A program made the translations under genes and the position numbers. 64,000 bases of DNA. It comes from Elymus sibiricus. Its lineage: Eukaryota > Streptophyta > Magnoliopsida > Poales > Poaceae. Below are positions 1-13,000 of this stretch, piece by piece. Under the pieces are notes generated by a model. It made no database searches, was not told where the DNA came from, and saw only the letters and a list, made by a program, of their open reading frames with translations. The stretch lies in the NCBI GenBank assembly GCA_039707655.1, contig CM077666.1, forward strand, positions 284,817,166 to 284,881,165. Reading direction: 5' to 3'. The first letter of the stretch is position 1; every line of letters starts with the position of its first letter.

Positions 1-1700
1 GCCAAACTCGTAACTCAAATATTCTCCTCCACGATCAGATCGTAAGAACTTTATTTTCTTGTTACGATGGTTCTCTACTTCACTCTGAAATTCTTTGAAC
101 TTTTCAAATGTTTCAGATTTATGCTTCATCAAGTAGACATAGCCATATCTACTCAAATCATCTGTGAACGTGAGAACATAACGATATCCACCGCGCGCCT
201 CAACACTCATCGGACCGCATACATCGGTATGTATTATTTCCAATAAGTTGGTTGCTCGCTCCATTGTTCCGAAGAACGGAGTTTTAGTCATCTTGCCAAT
301 AAGGCACGGTTCACATGTCTCAAATGATTCATAATCAAGAGATTCCAAAAACCCATCTGCATGGAGTTTCTTCATGTGTTTAACACTGATATGACCTAAG
401 CGACAGTGCCATAAATATGTGGTACTATCATTATCTTTTGGCATTTTGTGTTATGAACATGTGTATTACTACGATCAAGATTCAATAAACCTTTCATTTT
501 AAGTGCATGATCATCAATGATATTATCCAAATAAATAGAATAACAATTATTCTCTGAAATTGAATAACCGTTTTGCAATAAACACTATCAGATATAATGT
601 TCATGCTTAACGCAAGCACCAAATAACAATTATTTAGGTTCATCACTAATCCTGAAGGTAGAGAGAGCGTGGCGATGGTGATCACATCAACCTTGGAGAC
701 ACTTCCAATGCACATCGTCACCTCGTTCTTTAGCTAGCCCTCGTTTATTCCGAAGCTCCATGTTTCAAGTTGCAAGCAACTGAACAAGTATCAAATACCC
801 AGGTGCTCCTACGAGTACTAGTAAGGTACACATTAATAACATGTATATCAAATATCTTTGTTGACATTGCCAGTCTTATTATCTGTCAGTTACTTTGGGG
901 AAGTTCCGCTCCTTGTGACATTTACCTTTGCAATGGGAGCACTAAGTCTCGGGTTTGGTTCAGCCTTGGGTTTCTTCGCGTGAGCGGCAACTGTTTTACC
1001 GTTCTTCTTGAAGTTCCCTTTTCTTTCCCTTGCCCTTCTTGAAACTAGTGGTCTTATTAACCATCAACACTTGATGCTCCCCTTTTTGATTTCTACATCC
1101 GCAGATTGTAGCATCGCGAATAGCTTAAGGATCTTCTATCCCTTGCATGTTTATAGTTCATCACGAAGATCCAGTAGCTTAGTGATAGTGACTAGAGAAC
1201 TCTATCAATCACCACTTTATTCGGAAGTCTAACTCCCATTTGATTCAAGTGTTTGAAGTACTCAGACATTCTGAGTACATGCTCACTAACGGAGCTGTTC
1301 TCCTCCATCTTATAGCTATAGAACTTTGTCGAAGGTGTCATACCTCTCGACCCGGGTGTGAGCTTGAAAAACAAATTTTCAGCTCTTGGAACATCTCATA
1401 TTCTCCGTGTTGCTCAAAACATATTTGGAGCTCCGGTTCTAAGCCGTAAAGTATGGCGCACTGAACTATCGAGTAGTCATCTTTTCTTGTCTGCCAGACG
1501 TTCATAACGTCCTCAGACGAAGCCGTAGGGGTATTTCACTGAGCGGTGCATTAAGGACATAAGCCTTCTGTGCAGCAGTGAGGACAATCCTCATATCACG
1601 GACCTAGTCCGCATAGTTGCTTCCATCAACTTTCAACTTCATTTTCTCTGGAACATAATAAAAACAGGGGAACTACAGCGCGGTCTATTGATCTACAACA
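1..1700 (-). pseudogene. Copia gag-integrase polyprotein, decayed
   Basis: Translated on the minus strand, bases 420-1 form one open stretch with the pre-integrase zinc motif (WHCRLGHISVKHM, then CEPCL) followed by the integrase core with HTDVCGP and SDRGGEY, two of the three DDE acidic residues. A frameshift lies near 430-460. Further right, around 900-960, is a CCHC-type knuckle preceded by an in-frame stop. Gag sequence with the motif KMEENSSVSEHVLRMSEYF lies at 1192-1374, and the gag N-terminal part at about 1440-1650 has a TAG where tryptophan is expected. Frameshifts and stops make it non-functional. Assignment to Copia is firm; the exact family is inferred from resemblance to Angela. 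Confidence 0.88.
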
Positions 1701-2932
1701 TAAAATTGCAAAGATTATTTAGACTATGTTCATGATAATTGAAGTTCAATTAATCAAATTACTTAAGAACTCCCACTTAGATTAACATCCCTCAAGTTGT
1801 CTAAGTGTAACATGATCCACATCAACTAAACCACGTCCGATCATCACGTGAGGTGGATTAGTTATCAATGGTGAACATCTTTCATGTTGATCATATCTAC
1901 TATATGACTCATGTTCGACCTTTCGGTCTCTTGTGTTCCGAGGCCATGTCTGTACATGCTAGGCTCGTCAAGTTTAACCCAAGTATTCTGCGTGTGTAAA
2001 ACTGGCTTACACCCGTTGTATGCGAACGAAAGAATCCATCACACCCGATCATCACGTGGTGTTTAGAAGCGTCGAACCTTCGCAACGGTGCATACTAGGG
2101 GAGAACACTTATCTTGAAATTTAGTGAAGGGATCATCTTATAATGCTACCGTCGTCCTAAGCAAAATAAGATGCATAAAAGGATTAACATCACATGCAAT
2201 TCAATATATGTGACATGATATGGCCATCATCGTCTTGTGCTTTTGATCTCCATCAGCAAAGCACCGTCATGATCTCCATCGTCACCGGGTTGACACCTTG
2301 ATCTCCATCGTAGCGTCGTGACACCTTGATCTCCATCGTAGCGTCGTGGTCGTCTCGCCAAATATTGCTATTACTACTACTACTGCTAACTCATAGCGGT
2401 AAAGTAAAGCAATTACATAGCGTTGGCATTGCATACAATAAAGAGACAACCATAAGGCTCCTGCCGGTTGCCTGATAATTTACAAAACATGATCATCTCA
2501 TACAACAACTTATATCACATCATGTCTTGGCCATATCACATCACCAGCATACCCTGCAAAAACAAGTTAGACGTCCTCTACTTTGTAGTTGCAAGTTTTA
2601 CGTGGCTGCTACGGGTTTGCAAGAACCGTTCTTACCTACGCAAAACCACAACGTGGTGTAGTGATTGCTTTTTGATCTTCTAAAAGAACCCTCTTCATTG
2701 AAACCGATTCAACTAAAGTGAGAGAGACAGACACCCACCAGTCACCTTTATGCAACGAGTGCACGTAGCGGTGAAACCTGTCTCGCGTAAGCGTACGCGT
2801 AATGTCGGTCCGGGCCGCTTCATCTCACAATACCGCCGAATCAAGTAACAACTAGTAACGGCAAGCAATATGTATACACCCACGCCCACAACTCACTTGT
2901 GTTCTACTCGTGCAAATCCATCTACGCATAGA

Positions 2933-2948
2933 CCTGGCTCGGATGCCA
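2933..2948 (-). other. Primer-binding site of the Copia element
   Basis: The minus strand reads TGGCATCCGAGCCAGG directly next to the LTR end, a two-mismatch variant of the initiator-tRNA-Met complement TGGTATCAGAGC used by plant Copia elements. It fixes the LTR boundary at 2950 and the element orientation. Confidence 0.8.
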
Positions 2949-2949
2949 C

Positions 2950-4217
2950 TGTTGGGGAACGGAGCATGAATTTCAAAAATTTCCTACGCTCACGCAAGAT
3001 CTATCCATGGAGATGCATCGCTACGAGAGGGGAGAGTGTGTCTACGTACCCTCCTAGACCGTTTAGCGGAAGCGTCTCACAACGCGGTTGATGTAGTCGA
3101 ACAATCCTTCGAGCTCCACCGATCGAGTACCGAACGTACGGCACCTCCGAGTTCTACACACGTGCAGCTCGGTGACAATCCTCGCCTTCTTGATCCAGCA
3201 AGACGTCGAGGTAGTAGATGAGTTCCGTCAGCACGACGGCGTGGCGACGGTGACGGTGAAGTGATTCCGGCAGGGCTTCGCCTAAGCTCTCCGAAAATAT
3301 GACCGAGATGGAAAACGGAGATCGGGGCACCGCACACGGCTATGGGACAATTGTGTGTCTCCAAGGGGTGCCCCTCCTCCGTATATAAAGGAGGGAGGGA
3401 GGAGGCCGGCCCCCTAGGGGTGCGCCAAGTGTGGGGAGTCCTACTAGGACTCCTTAGTCCTAGTAGGATTCCACCTCCCATACGGAGTAGGAAAGGGGGA
3501 AGGGAGAGGGAAAGGAAAGAGGGGGCTGCGCCCCCTCCCCTAGTCCAATTCGGTTTGGGCAAGGGGGGGCGCGCGCCTCCTCACGTGGCCTGCCTCTCCT
3601 TTTTCCGTATGGCCCAATAAGGCCCATTATTTCTCCCGGTGAATTCCCGTAACTCCCCGGTACTCCGAAAAATACCCGAATCACTCGGAACCTTTCCGAC
3701 GTCCGAATATAGCCTTCCAATATATGAATCTTTACCTCTCGACCATTTCGAGACTCCTCGTCATGTCCGTGATCTCATCCGGGACTCCGAACAAACTTCG
3801 GCCACCAATCACATAACTCATATAATACTAAATCGTCATCGAACCTTAAGTGTGCGGACCCTACGGGTTCGGGAATGATGTAGACATGACCGAGATGACT
3901 CTCCGGTCAATAACCAACAGCGGAACCTGGATGCTCATATTGGTTCCTACATATTCCACGAAGATCTTTATCGGTGAACCTCATATGTCAACATACGTTG
4001 TTCCCTTTGTCTGGCGGTATGTTACTTGCCCGAGATTCGATCGTCGGTATCTAATACCTAGTTCAATCTCGTTACCGGAAGTCTCTTTACTCGTTCCGTA
4101 ATACATCATCTTGCAACTAACTCTTTAGTCACGGTGCTTGCAAGGCTTCTGTGATGCTGTATTACCGAGAGGGCCCAGAAATGCCTCTCCGATAGTCGGA
4201 GTGACAAATCCCAATCT
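2950..4217 (-). repeat. Truncated Copia LTR (Angela/BARE type)
   Basis: Starts with TGTTGGGGAACG on the plus strand, which is the reverse complement of the usual LTR 3' end. It holds a TATATAAA box near 3382-3389 in a GC-rich leader, as in BARE LTR promoters. Similarity to the family stops near 4217, inside the LTR, so the outer LTR end and its target-site duplication are lost. The open frames here (for example 3077-3562) are by-products of GC-rich LTR sequence. Confidence 0.85.
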
Positions 4218-5790
4218 CGTCTTTTGCTCCTCAGCCTACGGGGTATTAGCAACCGTTTCCAGTTGGTCAATCGCCTGACTTTCGAATTTTGGGTCAATCG
4301 ATTTTGGTTGAAGGAAGAAACAGGCGTAGGGGAGGAAGAAGCTTGCTGGGCAGGCTACCCCAGTATCTATCTTAGGGTTTCGAGTGGGGGCGGTGGTGTG
4401 GCTTCGCCGGAGAAAAAACTCGGCGCGGGGGGCCTAGAGGGATGGCTGAGGGCGGCGGAAGACCGGCGGTGGGGGGAGGTTGAGGGGAGAGCGGGGCGGC
4501 GAAGGCCGGCGGTTAGGCCGGTAGTAGCTGGCCGCTCGGGGTGAGATCGGGAGAGAAGATGAACAGGAAACGTTCAAAGGTAGAAGAAGGCATATGCGCC
4601 GTTGGATCTCGATCTAAAGGCTGAAAACGATCGACTGGCCCTAATTTCTTTTTCAAACGACTTACTCCTAGCCGCTCCCTTTGTTTTTTAACCATGCATG
4701 CTTCGGACTCTAGGAAAGACATGATTCGGTTATTTATAGATGAAGAGATTAATTTTCTAAAGAAAGAGATGATTGATTTTTAGGCGGACCTGATTGCTGT
4801 CCTAGTCGTAGCAAGCTGCCAATCTATGCATGCTTGCACTTACTCCTGGATGGCGCAGATGCGCTTCAGCGAGTTGTGTATCCGCCGGCGCGTTTCGCTT
4901 TCGGCTCTGGTCATCGCCAGGCGAAAGATCGAGCAGTTCACACCGTGGGCGTCGCCCAGGTTACCTTCGCGCCAAAAGGTCGAGGGCATGCGGCATGCCG
5001 TTGTGATCACGTGCGTGCGTCTCCATGCAGGGAGGTCGAGGCCATGCCGTCGTGGCTCGAGTCGGATGACGCCGCTGCTGCCATGACAAACGTTCGGCTG
5101 GCGTGCCGAGAGGCCACGATCTCGCCGCTCGTGCACGTTGCTTGCTACCACTACGGTGCAGCAGGAAGGTCCGTGTCGGTGGCCTTCGTCAAGGATGCGA
5201 GCCGAGCGCCGCGCCGGCCGTCACTGACTCACTGCTGCTCTCCAAGTACGTTGCCAGCCAACCTGTGGTCACGGTTTTGGACGGAGGCCTCGCAGGAGAG
5301 ACGAGACCAGCGGCGCCGCGCTAATCCCTCTCGCTTGGACGGCGGACGCCGATCTTTGGTGTTTTATTTTTGTTGTTGCGTGGAAAGACCAGTTTTTTGG
5401 TTGATTGTTGGTTTTATGATAGATAACTGGCTTTTATTACGTGCGTGCATATGGAAGTTTGCGTCCTATGCGTAGGGAAGTTCGCGCTGAAAAACCCGAA
5501 AAAGGCTTGCGTGCAGACCAGGGGCGACGTACCAAGCTTTCTCGTGAGTTTTTTTTTTTAGAAATTCTCGTGCGTTTTATGCAGGCATTGCCGATGATGG
5601 ATGCCCTACTACAGGGCCTGGACCTTCAAGATAACAGGCACACCGAAGCAGTGCCTTCTTACAGGCCAGCCCACATGCCCAATACCGCGCCAGCTGGCCC
5701 AATAGGGAAGCAGCGCATGGCATAGGCCTGACAATAGGAGTACTTAAACACGGCACGCTTGAGACTGATTATTCAGTAATTCGCGTCTGA
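4218..5790. other. Intergenic stretch, no recognised gene
   Basis: Contains GC-rich islands (about 4310-4540 and 4830-5340) that create long but unconvincing frames on both strands, without recognisable domains or splice structure. I see no LTR termini, RNA gene or coding family here. It may hold decayed transposon sequence. Confidence 0.4.
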
Positions 5791-5870
5791 GCCCAAAGCG
5801 CCACGTGCATCGATGAACAGTAAATTCATTAAAAAATGCTTCTTTTCCATCAAAGATGCTCTAGTGTGAG

Positions 5871-6645
5871 CAGGGGCGGAGCTTTGTAGGGGCCAAACTG
5901 GGCCGTGGCCCGCCCAGGAATTTGACAAAAAAATTATTACCTATGCATCTTCTGAGCCCAGCCCACCTGCAGTCCAGTAAGTAGGGCATACTCAGATACT
6001 CAGCCTCGTAGGCAGCGCATCCCCATCCTCTTCCCGTCTCGTTCCAGTTCGGCCCGTACCAGCGCAGCGGAGCACGGGGCACACGGGCAAGCGGGACTAG
6101 GGCAAAGCCAGCAGCAGCAGAGGTAGAGGAGAGGAGATGGCGGCCGCGTCCTTCACCGCCGCCAAGTTCAGTGCAAAAATACGATCTTGGGCTGCTTTTA
6201 CTGTCTTGCGATTGGATCCTAGGAGCTGCCCTCTGTAGATTCTTTAGGTGTTCTAGATTTATTACTTGAAGCCTGTATGACTTAGTTGTAGGTTGGTTCA
6301 GATTAGCTTACATGATTTTCTTCTCCAACGTTGGATAATGATTTGACTACCCAGATGCTAGCAAGTAGCCTCCTGAATCTTTTGTAATCTTAGCACAATC
6401 CAATGCTTGAAAAGTTCAGTTTAGGATTTGAAGGTGCTGCAAAAGTTCTCTGTCTACTTGTTTTTTAGTTAAAAAAAGAGGCATTGCGATTGATTTTTGT
6501 CGATGCATTGTGGAGAAGGAACAAATACCATCTACAATTTGATTGACAGATTACTTCGTTTACTCATTACTCTTCCAGTTTCTACAGCGAGTGTTGAACG
6601 TGCATTTTCAGTCCAGCTTTTTTAGTTTGGCCCGCCCAGCTTTTT
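5871..6645 (+). mobile_element. hAT transposon relic with transposase C-terminus
   Basis: The left end CAGGGGCGGAGCTTTGTAGG matches the hAT terminal repeat seen complete at 17453. At 6536-6610 an open segment reads NLIDRLLRLLITLPVSTAS followed by VERAFS, the core of the hAT C-terminal dimerisation domain (the S-x-ERAFS signature). A GGCCCGCCCAG motif, also typical of this family near its ends, occurs close to both ends (about 5907 and 6629), but the right terminal repeat is worn away and no 8-bp duplication can be matched. Most of the transposase is deleted, so this is a dead internal-deletion derivative. Confidence 0.75.
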
Positions 6646-6649
6646 CAGT

Positions 6650-6945
6650 GCTATGTGCATCGGATGAACAGTAGTTTTTTTTTGGCATAGAAGTTAGTGC
6701 GTTAGGTATGTGCAAATTTTCATGGCAAAATGACATTGAAGGAGGTCTCGACCAAAAAAAGGAAAATCTGCTCCGAACAATGTTTTCTTTTTTAGTTTCT
6801 GTGAGACCGAATTTTTTTTTCTCAAGAGCTCCTTGAATGTCATTTCACCACAATTGTTTGCACATTCAAGCATCTCTGATGCCAAAAAAATCAGATTTTT
6901 TTTTTGCTATTTTATTTGAATTTACTGTTCACGGTCTGCACCTGG
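6650..6945. repeat. Foldback inverted repeat (MITE-like)
   Basis: The left arm (GTGCATCGGATGAACAGTAG... through AAATGACATTGAAGGAGGTC near 6728) pairs with the reverse complement of the right arm (AAATGACATTCAAGGAGCTC near 6825-6844, ending GTGCAGACCGTGAACAGTA near 6926-6944). A third related arm lies at about 5795-5870, just before the hAT relic, suggesting the hAT landed in or next to this repeat. No coding sequence. The superfamily is not certain. Confidence 0.65.
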
Positions 6946-7088
6946 GCACCAAATATTATCTTATAACGGACAACTGACAACATCTTTTTTGTTTCTAAAA
7001 TGAACAACACTCACACATAGCTCATCCAATATTCAACAACACTTCTGACAGCAGAGACAAATGTACGTTTGCAAGTTTCTATTCTCCT

Positions 7089-10000
7089 TCACTCGTCTTC
7101 ATCGTCGCTTTCAAAAACGACGGCCTTCCGGCGATGAACAGTCGCAGGCTGTTTCCTCGGCGGGGAATCCTCGTCCGAGTCCACCTCCCTGCGCCTTTGG
7201 CTCCCGCCCGCCGTTGACTCTCTCTTCCGCTTTGGCTCCTGCACAACCAGTTCCAGTTTGATTATCATTATTACCATCTTTCCTTCATTGAGTAGTCAGT
7301 CGGCCATGACTGAGTGACAAGTTAAATGGAAATCACGGCGCTTCCTTCCGTTCTGGTTACCATCTCACTTTCAGATCAACACGGCAGCACAGCGAAAGAA
7401 AATTATCTACAAAGTCTGACATCTAAAATTTCAATTCAAATTGGTGACCGTATTCCTAGTGTCAATTACAAGCAATCTTGTGTTTGCCTGCTATCAGCTA
7501 CTTAATTCTTTACCGTGTATGCCAGGTAAGAGGACCTGACTCTTGCTAAATTGGATGGTTACTGCAATTTACCACACTACCTACTTTGTAAAAGGAAAAC
7601 TGGAGTTTGAGGCAGTGGCATCTTACCTGGATTCCTTCATCTGACATAGGCGCATCCTCTTCCGGGTCTTCCTCATATTCATCCTCCTCATCCAGCTCTT
7701 CCCTTCCACCGGTTGGCGAGTGCTCAATGTCCTCGCCTTCAGTTTCATACTCTGACTCCTCCCTTTCACTCTCAGAGTACTCCTGGCGTCTCGCTGGGCG
7801 AGAAGGAGGGAAGGATGGTTTGCGAGGAACACCTCTGCTCATATTCGACTGAGAATGTGCACAGAATACATGTAAGCATTGACAGTAATAAATTTGTTCA
7901 AATGAGAATGCACCTTTGCCCAGTTATCCACCTTCTTTGCGTTAATTATACGCCTTTCAGCTAGTGCTTCAGCCTCCAAGTCATCCTCAAAACGACCACG
8001 AGATGCCATTCGCCGAGAGCTGTAGTGGTTGTCAGTCTCCTCATCCTGCCAAAAGTAAGCATATGTTCAATGAATTCTTGCCACATTCCGCTACTACCCG
8101 GAAGAGCGGAGCTAGTAACACACAAGAATAACATTCATGTCCCAACACACACAGGAGTCACCCACAGCCCACAAATACAACCTCGCTTATTGTCATGCTT
8201 AATCTAAGAAAAAGTTATCCGGGCAAGAAAATCAGCACAGCACTTCATACTCTCTAGTCTTACAAAAACAGCTACTGAGCATGTATCTCCAGTTCCCATG
8301 GCAACATGACAATATCGGAATAAAATTACCCACCTAGGCAAAAATTGCAGATGTACATTCAAGGTAACCCAAAGAGTTGGAGTAAACTAGGGAAGCATGA
8401 AATGAATTTCATACAGAACTAAACTTCCAATAGTATGACCTAGAGTAAGCTTTAATAAGTTCACACTAGACCTGTGATTAAAATATAAAAGAAATATACA
8501 GTTAGATCTACTCCCTCCGTTTCTAAATATATGTCCTTTTAGAGACTTCAGTATGGACTACATACGGATGTATATAGACATATTTTAGAGTGTAGATTCA
8601 CTTATTTTGCTCCGTTTGTAGTCCATATTGGAATCTCTAAAAGGTCTTATATTTAGGAACGGAGGGAGTAAATGATTGGTGATTGTTAAATGGCATTTAC
8701 TAGTGTAGGTCAAGAGAAACTGTGCTTACACTGTATATCATTTATTCTTAAAACTAACACTGTATATACCGGAATAGCTAGTTGTACCATAATCTTCTTG
8801 ATTGGCAAAAAGCAGGGAAACGACAAACCCACCTCATCTAATGCATCTTCCAAAAACCCTGGAGAAAGTTGCCTTCTTTGCCTGGCAGGTTGTGTGTATT
8901 TGCGGTTCACCTTTTCTCGTTTGCGTTGAAGAATTGAATGAGCTCTAATACTTTGGCCCTCAGCCTGCATAATTACTATGTCAGTGAAAAAGGAAAAACT
9001 TCGCTGAAAATGCATACAAAATCGGTTTCGATGGGGGAAAACGGAAAAACAGGTCAGCAATAAACACGATTAATATGTCTTTAGAATGGGACAGGAATCA
9101 CAATTTATTGTTGCGCCTTCATAAATGGCAACTTCAGTTGATTTGATGTTTGGAGTGTTGGCTGTAGTGTGCCACACTGAACGCTATGGACAATTCAGGG
9201 TGTTCAAGACTTCAAATATGGTCAAACTCAACCTGTTGAATCCATTACTCATTTTTTCTTTGTACTGGTTTCGCCAACGTGGTTGGAGCTAGTTAAGGAA
9301 ATGAACTACGGCCATATTCATCAGTTTCCATAGTTTGTATCCAAACCGGGTTGAAAACCCCTAACTATAATCATCAGATTACAAACCGAATCATGAGTAC
9401 AAGAACTTTTAGACCCTACCCTTAGATTAGTTAGGCTGAAACTTACTGAATGGAACAAAAAACACAGAGTAGAACTTCTGAACCAGTCAAGCTCAAACTC
9501 TACAAAACAAAACAGGTTTATTAATGTTGACTTATGTGTTGGTATGTATGCAATGGCAGAGCTTCAGACCAAAATAAGTGGGGGCCAACATTTATTAATA
9601 GATGACTTGGGCAATACATTTAAAGGTCAATTTTCTCATGTGTCTGCAACGGATTCATGAAAGCAAGGGGTTTCGTGTGTCAGATGGTTGTCTAGAGGAG
9701 TGAGTACAAATTTCTACAAGTTTCTGATCTTAGAACTCATCCTCTCATAGTTTCATGGCTATAGGAAAGGGGAAACACAAATAAAATTGTTGGACTCGTC
9801 CAATGTTCTGAGAATGGAAGCTGCTAAGGGATGACCGACCGTCCAATAGGGTTTATCCACAGCCAGCAAGTCCCGTGATCCAGCAGGGAGGGAAAGCAGG
9901 AGTTTGAAGATCAAGCAGAGAGAGGACGAGCAGAGCAAAGGGCCGGGCTGGGCTGGATTCTGTTCTTCTTCTAGTGAAACACCCACCCATTTTTTGTTCT

Positions 10001-13000
10001 CTGATAATGGGGAACATTGTATTTGTAGGCTTAATATGGTAAAAACATGCTCTTTATGAGGTTCCCAGCACCAGCATGAAGCGCTGCAGACCCTACTAGG
10101 AAGTAGTAATTCAACTATCTTAGGGGAAAAGAAAACATACATGTGGAGAACATGGCAAGCCCCTATGGCTATCAGTAAGAGAGATACATGGAAAGTGGAC
10201 GTGTAACAAGACACAAGTGTTTTTATATCTGACATAGGAGCCTTAGCTTAAGCAGCTAAGTTTGGCAAACACAAATCATGGACAAGTCAATGAGCATATT
10301 CAACCACTGGACTAAACAGTGGAGTTTTGGTTACCCTTTCTTTTTCCTGCTTCACTCTCTCAGGATCCTTAGCATCATACCACTTTTGCATCTTAACAGT
10401 TTTCTTATTCTGAGAATCAACAAGAGCGGTTAATAAACGATGTGACTTTGAAGACAAGGAAGATGGCATAAATCTCATTTTCTGTAGAAGTCTTCCTTGT
10501 GATTGTAGAACTCCCTGCATTATGATTCAAAATTAATCAGGCCAGTGAAACTTATTGTGGATGATGTTGAGAGTATAGATGAACAAAGAGGCCGTACGAA
10601 ATGCAGTTGGAAAGCAAACAAGAAATAGTTTACCTTCCCACTCCTCAGAAACAGATGGGACTGATCATGATTTGCTTCATGTACGGATATATCAAGAACT
10701 TCATTACCAATCAGCAGCTGCATGGTTCCATCTTTCCATTTGACAAAGCGTGCATTACTTTCAACCTGCAAGAAATCAATGTGCAAAGCTTCAATCATCG
10801 GTGGGGAAAACAAATCTCAGTAATACAGCAGCAAAACATCGCAGACTAAAATGCATCATGTGCATAGGTCCTAAAGGAGGAGGGAAAAGATAGCTGTAAG
10901 GAAAACAAGAACATCGCCAAATTGAAAGAACATAGAAGATCAATGAAACCATCATCATGTCATAAGTAGAGTAGTGAGTTCATAATCTAGATAGGAATGC
11001 CACATCAACTTCAAGGAGAGAGAATTTGAAAATATGGCAATGTAAACATAAGTGTGTGACTGACTGTAACACCAAATGATTCATAATACTACATTGCTGC
11101 ATGAAAAATGTTCCACTTACTGATGTAGTGCCATCAGCATTCTTGACAGTTCTCCACCGCACAATATTGTCCTCCAGTCGTATTTTTTTCTTGGTCCCAG
11201 ATTCATCTGTAACGTAAACATCTTCTTCCACATATGTTTTGGGATCAAAAGGCCTCGGATCAATCCCCATTATGTTTGATACCTTGATCACGTTCATCTA
11301 CAAGATAAGAAATCATTAGGTAACAAAACCCTACCTGAATAGCTGCAGAAGTGCAGACCTATTCAGCATGGATCATAACATTCTTACCAAAGCCCATAGA
11401 ACATGAGATGACCTATGATAACGATATGTATCTAGACCCAAATGTTTTCACCATCAAGTACAAGAATGTTGTTCATCAATCATCACACACGAGTTATTTC
11501 CTTCCCGACAAGTTGTTCATCAATCATCACAGCACGAGTTATTTCCTTGTCATTTTATTATACCAGACAGGTGTATACCAGGTGTAAAAAGAACATCACC
11601 CGTTAGACTATTAAGTAGTAATAGATAGCAAAGAATAATAAAGGATGATGTGCATGTACACCATGCACAACAGAAAAAGGCATGCAACGGCAAAATAAAA
11701 TTGTTGGATGGATATGATAAAGCAAATTAGGCTGAGCTTAAGAGAACAGGCTTATATATAGACAAGATAATATTGATATTAGACTTCAAAAGCCAAGAGA
11801 CTGCTGTCTACAGATTTCAAACAGTAATCAACCATCAAATGATAAACCACATGCACCAGCACTCAACCATATCAACAGAAAAAAAAAAGAGAAAAGAGAC
11901 TGAAAGGCGTCCCTCGCAGAGAGGGAGAGAGAGACTGAAAGGCAAGATTTAACTGTGTAGTCAACTCACTCTGTCGGGTCGAGCTGGTGGCTGCTGACGT
12001 GGAACCACCAAGTTCAACGGTGGACCAACTGGCTTCTCTTTTGTTTTTGGCTCACGGTTGTCATCTGATTCATATCGTAAATCATCATCAGCCACGACAT
12101 CATCTGGCTGCAAGTCTTTCTCATATTGCAATTCATCCTCCATAGGCTACAGAAGAAGAGAATAAGGGAAATTTATTGTGTGCCTAGAGATGAAAAGGCT
12201 TTAAAATAACAAGATAATGTGTAATAGATGGGAAAAATCATCAAACCTGATTGGAAGCACAGATCAATATTCATGCAGAACAAATGCAAGAAACGCAGAA
12301 AATTTAAGTTGTTCACATGACTACTTAGTTAAGCTAAGATTTATTTAAAGGAAGCACAAAATGGCAAATCCAAAGTAAAATGAGATAAAAGACCACCATA
12401 TTCGCCACTGTTCTGTGTCGATAAAAAAAAACTCAGTTACACTAACATGTACCGCATTATCCTTATCATCCAGTAAGCAACTACGCATTGCTGTCTAGAC
12501 TCATAACTACCTACAGAAAGTCTTGCCACTACTGGCAACTGTGACTAAGATCTCTTCTGGAGATCTGGAATTTCTATATTTTACTGAATGGATGGAAAAG
12601 GAAGAATTTGGGATTTGAATCTTACATTGGAATCTTCGTCAATTTCATCCGGGGCACGATAAGGAGCAGGTTCATCTTCATCACTATCACCAAACACATC
12701 ACGGACAACTTCATGATCTCTCTCTTCCTCCATTGGCGAGCTGCACAATGAGATTGTGATTCTTATGAGTCACCACACTATTAGGAAGGGTCTACATAAG
12801 AGAAGAATATGAATGCACTGCCGAAATAATGAATCATTTAGTCAACCATGGAACGAATTACTTAGTAATGTCAGGTCTAGCAAGCATAAAACGCATAATA
12901 TGTAACAAAGTAGCATTCTGGTTTTCCTTGCCTTGGTTTCCTTTGAGGAGCTTCCTCATCTTCAGGAGCTTGACCAGCATAGTAATTATCTTCGGACCCC

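Larger units (their letters stand above)
1..4217 (-). mobile_element. Angela/BARE-like Copia LTR retrotransposon, truncated
   Basis: Minus-strand Ty1/Copia element cut at the left by the window edge. Reading right to left: a partial 5' LTR (4217 to 2950), a primer-binding site, a leader, decayed gag, a zinc knuckle, and the pre-integrase and integrase region up to base 1. The LTR inner end reads TGTTGGGGAACG on the plus strand, the typical Angela/WIS/BARE terminus. Reverse transcriptase and the 3' LTR would lie left of the window. The outer several hundred bases of the 5' LTR are missing, so the element is broken on that side. Confidence 0.9.

Noticed and set aside
3077..3720. Frames of 86-161 codons on both strands
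   Set aside because: They lie wholly inside the Copia LTR, around its TATA box and GC-rich leader.
4834..5475. 213-codon frame in the unassigned stretch
   Set aside because: No recognisable domain or splice context; GC-rich sequence with several overlapping frames on both strands.
9545..9590. Another hAT end (AATGGCAGAGCTTCAGACC) in a LEO1 intron
   Set aside because: It resembles the CAGTGGCGGAGCTT end but has several mismatches, and no matching second end or 8-bp duplication was found.
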